Below, piece after piece: positions 56,060 to 64,000 of a DNA stretch of 64,000 nucleotides (position 1 is the stretch's first letter; every line of letters begins with the position of its first letter). Made by a program: the position numbers and the translations under genes. Below the pieces are notes generated by a model. The model had not been told where the DNA came from and searched no databases. It worked only from the letters and a program-made list of their open reading frames with translations. The stretch covers positions 1,798,001 through 1,862,000 of the forward strand of contig JAGTWJ010000001.1 in assembly GCA_020064725.1 (NCBI GenBank), given 5' to 3'. The stretch is from Drechslerella dactyloides. Lineage: Eukaryota > Ascomycota > Orbiliomycetes > Orbiliales > Orbiliaceae.

Positions 56060-58141
56060 TTAAGAGCGGAGTTTGCCGGAGGCCCCAGTCGCATTCGCAG
56101 CCTTGGTATCCGGAACGTGGGTGTTCGCGTGGCGGGCGTGCATGTTGTGGCCGGTGCCCGTGCCCGTGCCGTTGACATGGTGGTGGTTGCCGTTCGTCGG
56201 CTCGGTTTCGTCCTCAAATAGCCCCTCGTCTTCCGTTTCCTCGTCGTCGTCGTCCTCCTCGCCTTCGGAGTCCATGTATTCGCTGCCTTCTTCTTCGCCG
56301 TCCTCGTCGTCGCTGCCGTCTTCGTCTTCGCCTGGGTCTGAGTATTCTTCGTCTTCGGCTTCTTCGACGCCGCGGAGCTTGTTTTCGAGGGCCGTGCGCT
56401 CGGATTGCAGGGCGCGGCAGATGTCTTCGAGTTTTGCGCTCTTCTTTTTGGCGGCCTCGAGCTCGCGCTGCTGGCGGGTGCGCTCTTCGGCCATCTCGAG
56501 GATGTTGCGGTTCATCAGGTCGGATTTGCGGGTGAGCGCCATGTTTTCCTTCTCGAGGCGCTTGGTCTTCTTTGACATCTCCTCCATCTCCTTGCGAAAG
56601 GTGAGGAAGAGGTCGTTGCTGTTGTTGAGGGTGTCCTCGACCTGTGGTTGAAGGGGGTTAGCTTGCTGTAAAGAGGTCGCGTCGGTTGCTGGCCGAGGAG
56701 ACGGACAAGGCCCACCTGCTTGAACTTCTCGACGTAGATGTTGAGCTGCGAGCGGAGTTCGGTCTCGGTTTGCGAAAAGGTGGAGACCTGCGAGTGCAGG
56801 GCCTTCGCCCTCATCGCTTCGGCGTCGGCCTGCTTCCGTTTCTGCTCGTAGCGGGCGTAGTTGAACTGGACTTCGAGCTCCTTGGTTCGCAGGAGGGCCT
56901 GGAAGTGGAGCTCGCGCATTTCGTACTGGTCGATTAGCGTGCGCAACTTGACCCGGATCCTGCAAGCGTGCCACCACCCCACGTTCATCGGCAATCAGCA
57001 TCCATCCATCTATCCATTCACATCGCAACGGGAGACCTCAATCGGCGGCGGCGGCCCTTACAGTTCGTCGATTTCCATGTTGAGAGCTTTGTTATTGGCG
57101 GTGTCGGAGTCTTCTTCCATTCTGTTCTTGATTTCCCAGATGGTGTTTTCGAATTTTGTGGAGAGTTCCTCGCGCTTGTCCTTCTCGCTCTGCTCCTTGA
57201 TTTTGCTCTCATCCTAAGGGTCCGTGAGTGATCACCGTCAGCGTTGCCGCTCAGATGGCCAGCTGCCGCCGGAATACAACGTATTTTCCTGGTTTTCTAT
57301 ATACCTTCACCCGCCGGTTTTCCTTCTGCAGCTCTCGACAGAGCTGCTCGAGCTTGTTCTTCATGTTGTTCGCCTTGGTCAGCTCGCTCCGGTTGTGGTC
57401 CTTTTCCTTCTGCAGCTGGTCGGCGCGTCTGCGGGCGCGGTTGTAGTCGCGCTCGAGCTTTTTCATCTCCTGGAAGAGCTCGCTGTACTTTTGCTGTATC
57501 GCCTCGACTTTTGCGAGGTGGTCTTCGCGGTTGTTGACGAGGTCTGCGAGCTCCTTGTTCGCCTTCTTCACGGCTCGGGCTGCGATGAATGCGGCGGTTA
57601 GAGGAGCTACGGTATCCTGGGAAAACGGCATCGACGCGGTTGGTCCTCACCCATGGCCCGTTCTTCCTCCTCCTCCAGCGAGGCATCCGTCTCGAGTTGG
57701 GAGATCCGCGTCGTCAAGAGGTTGTATCCCTAGAAGCACGAACGACGGAGAAAACAGAACGCATTAGATGTGACCGTCTTGAAAATGACCATAAAATCTT
57801 GAAAATCAAAAGAACACCATCCCGGCGGTCAGTCAAGTCGGACGCCCTCAGCTAACCTCGTTTGGATCGACCGCCTTCTTCTTTCCCGCGGCAACGGACG
57901 ACTTTTTCGCGGCGGAGTGGTTGCTGCTGGCGCTGCTGCTGGCGGAGGGCCCGGCGAGGGAGTGGTGGAGGTGATGGCTGGCGGAACTCTCGGCTGAGGA
58001 GCGTCCGCCGTGGAGGTCGGTGCCGTTGGGGCCATGGTCGACGTGGCCGTTGGAGAGATGGTGGTGATGGTGTTCCGAGGGGTCGTGTGCCGCAGAATTG
58101 TTGAGGTCATGGCTCCTGTTTGCTTCCGCGGTGGCAGCCAT
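56060..58141 (-). CDS. Taxilin family coiled-coil protein
   Basis: Fungal member of the taxilin (myosin-like coiled-coil) family; animal taxilins bind syntaxins and act in vesicle traffic. About 540 residues over six exons. The N-terminus (MAATAEANRSHDLNNSAAHD) is His/Ser-rich and ends in KKSSVAAGKKKAVDPNE. The coiled coil starts LLTTRISQLETDASLEEEER and continues KANKELADLVNNREDHLAKV, KLERDYNRARRRADQLQKEK, LEQLCRELQKENRRVK, KFENTIWEIKNRMEEDSDTA, LIDQYEMRELHFQALLRTKE with LEVQFNYARYEQ, and NDLFLTFRKEMEEMSKKTKR, then NRNILEMAEERTRQQRELEA. These are the conserved taxilin blocks. The C-terminus is a long acidic run (DEEYSDPGEDEDGSDDEDGE) and a His/Gly/Thr tail ending GASGKLRS. Cytosolic. Confidence 0.9.
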
Positions 58142-58445
58142 ATTCCTCCGGCGGTGGATCGAGCGGGCGGCGAGAGCGAGAGCGGTTCGGCGAGCGAAGG
58201 GGAGAGGCCGGCGTCGAGGGCACAGGCACGTCCGGCGGAGTGCAGGCAGGAGGCCACGGTGCGGTAGATCTGATTCTCGGACCGAGTTTCGGCGGGCCCC
58301 GCACGGCGAGAAGGGCGGAAGGGACGGAGGCGGGCAGCGAGTGACGGTAGATGGTGGTAACTAGGTCGGCGGACGTCTCGTAGGCGGACGGCGGCGAGGG
58401 AGCGGTGGTGATTCGTGTGTATATATAAAGCGAGGGCGGAGATGC

Positions 58446-58462
58446 GAGTGAGTGAGTGAGTG
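58446..58462. repeat. (GAGT)n microsatellite
   Basis: Four GAGT units upstream of taxilin. Confidence 0.85.
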
Positions 58463-58495
58463 TGGTCGGATGGTATCGAGGGGGATGGATCGATC

Positions 58496-58529
<34 letters not shown>

Positions 58530-58561
58530 TGGTTCCTTGCAGGCGGGCTGGCTGGCTGGCT
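58496..58561. repeat. Interrupted (GGCT)n microsatellite
   Basis: Two runs of GGCT (58496-58528 and 58547-58561) are separated by about 18 non-repeat bases, in the taxilin promoter. Confidence 0.9.
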
Positions 58562-58830
58562 GTCGTAGCAGTCCGTCCGGCACACACTCGCACCGGCCGT
58601 GGTAACGCAGTCCAGCGGGCTGATTAGTGCAATCTAACGTATGTAATGTAATGTCCGTATGTTATAGCCAGATCGTGTCAGTGCGAGCAATCAGGGTTTT
58701 GCGAGAAATCTTTCGGTCCCTGGCGAAAAAGTTCAAACAGGCGGACCCTCGTTTCGCCAGGAGGCATTGGGACTCGAGCGAATCCGGGGCGAGGCTGGGA
58801 CACGACGCCGACGGGTCTCGACCGCGACTG

Positions 58831-58849
58831 CTCTCTCTCTCTCTCTCTC
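58831..58849. repeat. (CT)n microsatellite
   Basis: A run of nine CT units in a C/T-rich intergenic stretch. Confidence 0.85.
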
Positions 58850-59813
58850 ACTTTCACTCTCTCGCCCGGCGAGCGAATCGCAGGCGGGCTTCCGATATCA
58901 TGGACGGGCCGGAACCCGGTGGCTCTGAGGTTCTATCCATCCAAGCCCGATCAATCGCGCCTTCGCACTACGACGAACTCACCGCGGTCCGCTCGCCGGG
59001 AATTGGCAGCGCCGGTGTGCAGAGCCCGCGAGTCGACGGCTTAGTCAGCATCCCGGGGCCCCGTCCCAACGTCCCGCAACACATCCACCCAATATTATTA
59101 TATTGAGTCTGCCTGCATCATGATGTCGGCCATGACAACAGCACGGTAGCCGGCTGACAATCTTGTAACGGAATGGTGCATCGCGTGTATGTCACAACCC
59201 CGCAATCGAGCCAGTTTGAGCGGCTAGCTGGCGTATACCAGTGTCGAAGCGCGAAGACCCTATACTGCCGTGTATGAGGGCGTATGCGCATGTCGTCAGT
59301 AACCGGAGTAAGAGCCGTTATGCAGCCGAGTTCAGTCGAGTCGGCATGATGTCGTCGGTATACACGCGGTATATGCATCGTGTTTGTCCGAATGTCAAGA
59401 TGGCCTACACTTCTACATATACAGCTGCGGATATATAAAATTCCAAAACCTCGTCACGTTTCCGGCTGCCGCAGGGGAACTCAGCTTCGAAGCTTCTCGA
59501 GCTAGTTCCCCGGCCTAAGAATGAACTCTAACCCCGCCGTGGCCGCGCCACCTGTCACCTCGATATGCATATCCGCGAACGATAGAGCTTGTTATAATCC
59601 GCGCTTGTGGTATTCTCGAATTCCCGCGCACGCGAATTTAGCACGCTACCAGCACGTGGGTCTATATTTAACTCGATTCGAGCCGCAAGGTCAGACCGTT
59701 CTATCCCCAGATTCTCCCTGCAGACTACAATTTCAGTCTCTTGCAGGCGTTTCGATTTACTGGACCGGTCGTTCTGGATCCCCGTTGATAAAATTGTACG
59801 GTCTTTGCTCAGG

Positions 59814-61655
59814 ATGCCGCACAATTGCCCCGCTGACTGCCAGCATTGTCGTTCCAAGGGCGTCTCGCATGCCCACCCTGCCCACCTCTCCACCACCAAT
59901 CTGAGTGAGTACCATCACCAACCAGCTTACCGGGAGGATCACTTCCCGTACGGCGAAAGGCACGCCGCCGCGGAAAGGGGCGGGCTCGATCCACGAGACC
60001 ACGCGGCCGGCCCATCCACCTCGATGGTGAACCCTGAGCAGGCGAGTCTGGCTTCGAGACCAGTGCCCGAGCCAGCCGATGGAGAATGCAAGATTGGCCA
60101 TGGCCATCATTTCCCGCACCATCATCACCACCATCACACCCATAACGAGCCGGGTGAGGCCGCCTTTGCCCCGGCCTCGGTTCCGGCTCCTCCGCATGAG
60201 CAACAGCATCACGGACTGCCATTGAGGAGTCAAATGCCCATGCATGCGCAACCGGTTGCTGAACAGCACCATCATCATGACCATGAGGAGCGTGAGCACC
60301 GTCACGACTATCTGGACGACCGAGTCCGCAGCAAGAAAGGTGCCGAGTCCGCCGTCATCCATCTTACGAAGAAGCACGGACTCGACCTCGACGGCGTTAG
60401 AGCCAAGGCATTAGGTATGTTATCACTCAAATTTGTCCACACCGTATCTGCACCCAATCATGAATAATTGCATTGCTGACGAGATATATGAATGCAGAGA
60501 GGGACCTGGAGCACATTGCCACCTCGCTCTCGTACTCCATGATGGCGCAAAGAGTTCACCTCGACCCCCACGCGATGGTCGGCGACGCGCCAACTTTCCA
60601 AGTCCACCGCGCCAGGATCATGAGCGCCGACTTCCGCATGATAGTGCAGGACTTTGAGACCCTCGCGAACCAGTACGGCCCGCCAGCCGACCACCTCTCC
60701 GAGGCCGGCCGATCCCGCTACATCAGCGCCGTAAGTTTTCCATCCCCCTACCACCTTTTAACCAGATATCTCTTAACTGTATGAATGGAATATGATATAT
60801 TTAGGCCTTCAACAACATCGTCGCCTGGTTTCGCCTGATGATCTATAACCGGCCGGAAAACTACGTCGAGGCCTCCAACCCGACGAAACACGGCCTGCGC
60901 AACTACTTCAAATGCTTCGGCGGCTGCACCATCCTCGTCCTCGACATCCGGCTGAACCTGGGCATCGGCAAGGACAGACTAACCTACATCGCCCAGCTCA
61001 TCGCCGACCTCGAATCCTGCAACCTCAGCAACGAAAAGCAAGGCTTCTCCGTCCCCATAATGGGCATTCTATGCGATGGGTCATCCTTCGAATTCTTCTC
61101 CTACGACGGTTTCTCCAAGAGTTTCTCGCGCGGGTTATTGGTGTCAAAGAGCGCACCCGGTGCCACCGCCATCGCGCGCGTGACGCTGCCACAGATCACG
61201 CAGGCGACAGGCGTGGAGTATATCCGCGCGCTGCGGCCGCTGTGCGAGTCGTTTTATTTCCTGCTGTTGAAGGGGTTTCTGGCGGGACTGGAGGCGTATA
61301 TTCGCCGCGCGAGGGATTACGGGGCCGGCGATGGGACGAGGCATTATGGGTCTGAAGGCGAGTGGGAGCTGGCGCTTGCGAAGGCTGTCTTTGCGAGGAA
61401 TAAGGCTGTCGAGGCGGGTGAGGTCGCCATGGAGGGACAGGTGACCCGCGCCGACCGGCTGGCCCAGGAAGCCAAGTCGCTGCTTGAAGAGAGGTACGTT
61501 ATATATTCTATTTGGTGCTGTTCTCGTGCGTTTGATTTTGTGGGATTGACGATATTAATGTGGTGGTGTGCAGTATTTCGTCTATTCCTTCGGGGTATCA
61601 ACGGCGGGTTACGCTGATGACGAGCTTCGACGTTGCGGACACTTCCACCGCGTAA
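59814..61655 (+). CDS. Uncharacterised His-rich protein with possible PD-(D/E)XK-like core
   Basis: Four exons join in frame to about 535 residues: 59814-60414, one at about 60501-60732, about 60804-61495, and about 61574-61655. The N-terminal 190 residues are low-complexity and His-rich: MPHNCPADCQHCRSKG, HHFPHHHHHHHTHN and EQHHHHDHEEREHRHDYLDD, suggesting metal binding or a sticky disordered tail. The folded part starts EKDLEHIATS-like (ERDLEHIATSLSYSMMAQRV) and continues VAWFRLMIYNRPENYVEAS, KHGLRNYFKCFGG, CTILVLDIRLNLGIGKDRL, YIAQLIADLESCN, VPIMGILCDGSSFEFFSYDG and SFSRGLL. The strand VLDIRLNLG, a helix with Q-L-I-A, and GILCDGSSFEFF resemble the E-x-K strand, helix and following strand of restriction-endonuclease-like proteins. 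The acid and base here are Asp and Arg. A helical C-terminal half has CESFYFLLLKGFLAGLEAYI. I do not recognise a named family. Confidence 0.68.
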
Positions 61656-62271
61656 TTCGTATATCAACGGCATCTAGTATTCGAGTGGCTTTCGCACAGG
61701 TTTGAACGTTTTGGATGTTTTGCACTATTTGACACAATTTGGGTTGGTTTGGAATTTGTTCGGATTTGGTGTTCGCTGGGGTAGTATGTCTATTTCCTTA
61801 TTATCGTGCTCTAGATCTCAGAGTATCTGATCTCAACAGGCCTGAGTGCATTTATATTAGTTATTGTGATTTAATGGTGCGCTTTGGCAGCGCCTGCAGG
61901 AGTTCCTCTGGTATGATTGATATTAATATTTGTTGGTTCGATGTTTCTGATATTTTGTTTATTATATATCGAGGTATCTTTTTTTAAGAGATCCAATCCG
62001 ACAACTTACCGTTCATCCATAATGGACCGAGCCTATCCAATGCCGCTAGATCTACCTTGCTGCATCTGCCCGTGGGCTGCATCAAAAGGTTGCCGGTTCT
62101 GCGGGCAAGAGGTTATCGACTGTGTTGGAAGTGACATTTGCGTCAGTTAGACGCCCCGGCCCGAGCGCCGGCCCAGAAAATTCGGCGGCGCGATAACAAA
62201 ACCTGGCCGACGGATACAATCCACCCTCCACGCCATCTCCACATCCCGGCGCCCGCAAGTCCCCTCCAACC
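61656..62271. other. Intergenic: promoter of CYM1
   Basis: AT-rich on the left, then C-rich before 62272. No gene was recognised. Confidence 0.55.
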
Positions 62272-64000
62272 ATGCTTCGAGCAGCGGCCCCACGCTCGCG
62301 GCACTCGCTGCTGCTGCAGCGACGACGCTTCCTCGCCACCGCCGCGACGACGACCCGCGCCGTCGACATTGCCAATCTCTCAAAGCTGCCCCCGTCGGGC
62401 CTCAAGCTGCGTGGTTTCACGCTCGAGCGGGCCAAGCACGTCCCCGAACTCGAGCTCAGCGCGCTGCAGTTCAAGCACGACAAGACCGGCGCGGACTATA
62501 TCCACGTCGCTCGCGACGATCGGAACAATGTCTTCTCGATCGGGTTCAAGGTATGGTTTTGCGATTTCTCTCACTTTTCTGCTGCCTCTAAGGTTTCTAA
62601 AGTTGATCCGTAGACGAATCCTCCAGATGCCACCGGGCTGCCGCACATCCTCGAGCACACGACGCTATGCGGGTCCAAGACGTACGTTCACAATCGCCGC
62701 AATTCATTTCTCACTGAAGCGGTAGCTGACGAGGTTGCGTGTATGCCAGATATCCCGTCCGCGACCCGTTCTTCAAGATGCTGAACCGGAGCCTGTCGAA
62801 CTTTATGAACGCGTTCACATCGTCGGACCACACGACGTACCCGTTCGCGACCACCAACCGGACCGACTACATGAACCTGATGGACGTCTACCTCGACGCG
62901 ACGCTGTTCCCGCTCCTCAAGGAAACCGACTTCAAGCAGGAAGGCTGGCGGATAGGCCCCGAGAACCCCGCGGAGCAGAACTCCCCGCTGGCGTTCAAGG
63001 GCGTCGTCTACAACGAAATGAAGGGCCAGATGTCCGACGGCAGCTATCTCTTCTACAAGCGGTTCCAGGACCACATCATCCCCAGCGTGAACAACAGCGG
63101 CGGAGACCCGGCCTTCATCCCGGACCTGACCGTCGAGCAGCTGCGAGACTTCCACCGGAAACACTACCACCCTTCCAACGCCAAGATATTCTCCTACGGC
63201 AACTTCCCGCTGGAATCGACGCTCGAGAAGGTCGATGCCAAGCTGTCCGAGTTTGACAAGATCGCAATCGATACCGACGTCAAGGAACCCATCTCGCTGG
63301 ATGAGCCGATTACCATTACGGTGGAAGGACCGATGGATCCGCTGGCTGATAAAGACGCACAGGTCAAGACGTCCCTCAGCTGGATCACAGGCGACACGGC
63401 AGACGTCGTCGAGAGCTTCGCGCTGCAAATACTGTCGTCGCTGCTGATGGACGGCTACGGCTCGCCGATGTACAAGGCGTTGATCGAGACGCAGCTCGGC
63501 GCGGAGTACTCGCCAAACTCGGGCTACGACGGCAGCTACAAGAAGGGCATCTTCACGATCGGCCTGCAGAACGTGAAGGAGCACCAGCCGCGCGCGGTGG
63601 CGCGCGAGACGATTCGGACGTTGAAAGCGGTGCGCAACAAGGGGTTCGAAGAACAGAAGGTAGAGGGCATCCTGCACCAGCTGGAGATCGCGCTGAAGCA
63701 CAAGACTGCGAATTTCGGCATGGGGCTGATGCAGCGCGTTGAGCCCGCTTGGTTCAACGGCGTCGACCCGTTCGATACGCTCAAGTGGAATGAGATTGTG
63801 TCGCAGTTCCGAGAGCGCTACAAGGAGGGTGGATACCTGGAGGGTCTGATGGAGAAATATCTGATCGATGGACACCCGCTCGCGTTCACGATGACTCCCT
63901 CGGCCAACTTTGAGAAGAATCTCCAACAGGCTGAAGCTGACCGACTTGCAGACAAGCTCGACGAGCTTGGAGGTGAGGAGGAAGCGAGGGGACAGCTGGC
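62272..64000 (+). CDS. CYM1: Mitochondrial presequence protease Cym1/PreP (M16C), partial
   Basis: Matrix zinc metalloprotease that degrades cleaved presequences; the 3' part lies beyond the right edge. Exons: 62272-62550, 62614-62681, and 62749 onward. The Arg-rich start MLRAAAPRSRHSLLLQRRRF is a mitochondrial presequence. Then come FTLERAKHVPELELSALQFK, the split zinc motif exon with DATGLPHILEHTTLCGSKTY (HILEH), PVRDPFFKMLNRSLSNFMNA, FTSSDHTTYPFATTNRTDYM, FKGVVYNEMKGQMSDGSYLF holding the distal catalytic Glu, and KHYHPSNAKIFSYGNFPLES. About 510 of the roughly 1,000 residues are visible. This is the second M16 protease in the window; it differs from the 30-34 kb gene in having a mitochondrial presequence and HILEH rather than HTLEH. 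Confidence 0.93.

Larger units (their letters stand above)
58142..59813. other. Divergent intergenic region with microsatellites
   Basis: About 1.7 kb between taxilin and the His-rich gene. It contains three microsatellites, listed separately. A 159-codon frame at 58627-59106 is not protein-like. Confidence 0.5.

Noticed and set aside
58627..59106. 159-codon plus-strand frame in the taxilin / His-rich gene gap
   Set aside because: It includes a (CT)n tract and has no recognisable domain, signal or splice support.
62688..63926. 412-codon minus-strand frame
   Set aside because: Antisense of CYM1, whose zinc motif, presequence and exon joins are clear.

Overview
The window is nuclear DNA from a filamentous ascomycete, most likely Pezizomycotina. 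The genes are monocistronic, point in both directions, and are interrupted by many short spliceosomal introns (about 50-120 nt, GTAnGT-type donors, CTAAC/CTGAC-like branch points, YAG acceptors). The proteins are typical fungal orthologues (Utp13, Pup3, Urc4, Dsl1, Ubx4, Rgd2, Irc20, Ysy6, Coq10, Cym1). No operons, rRNA, tRNA, CRISPR array or intact transposon was seen. Class and species cannot be read reliably from the sequence. Exon joins were made by hand from splice signals and protein continuity.

Layout, 0-17 kb: an acyl-CoA synthetase/4-coumarate-CoA ligase-like enzyme (+), proteasome subunit beta-3 PUP3 (+), U3 snoRNP protein UTP13 (-), uracil catabolism protein URC4 (-), UBX-domain protein UBX4 (+), an 87-residue membrane protein built from micro-exons (+), and a PAQR/IZH-family receptor-like protein with a long cytosolic N-terminus (-).

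17-30 kb: RGD2, an F-BAR/DEP/RhoGAP protein (-), a lysine/glutamate-rich nuclear-type protein with a small-acidic-protein C-terminal motif (-), and a Dal5-type MFS transporter (-) divergent from a GH105 unsaturated glycuronyl hydrolase (+) across a 1.5 kb shared promoter with tandem CreA-like sites.

30-43 kb: an SDD3/YOL098C-type M16 metallopeptidase (-), DSL1/ZW10 (+), an uncharacterised accessory-type protein with a C-terminal two-helix membrane hairpin (+), and DNA polymerase delta subunit POL31 (+).

43-64 kb: IRC20/SHPRH-like SNF2-RING protein (-), an INA17-like mitochondrial inner-membrane protein (-), RAMP4/YSY6 (+), COQ10 (-), a secreted-type single-pass membrane protein (+), taxilin (-), an uncharacterised histidine-rich protein with a possible PD-(D/E)XK-like core (+), and CYM1 presequence protease (+, cut by the right edge).

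Most genes are housekeeping: proteasome, ribosome biogenesis, DNA replication and repair, ER/Golgi traffic, and mitochondrial import and quality control. The least-described material is the 38.3-40.8 kb gene, the 59.8-61.7 kb His-rich gene, the 13.7-14.5 kb micro-exon gene, the transporter-GH105 pair, and a recurring design in which the start codon sits alone or nearly alone on a tiny first exon (PUP3, YSY6, POL31).
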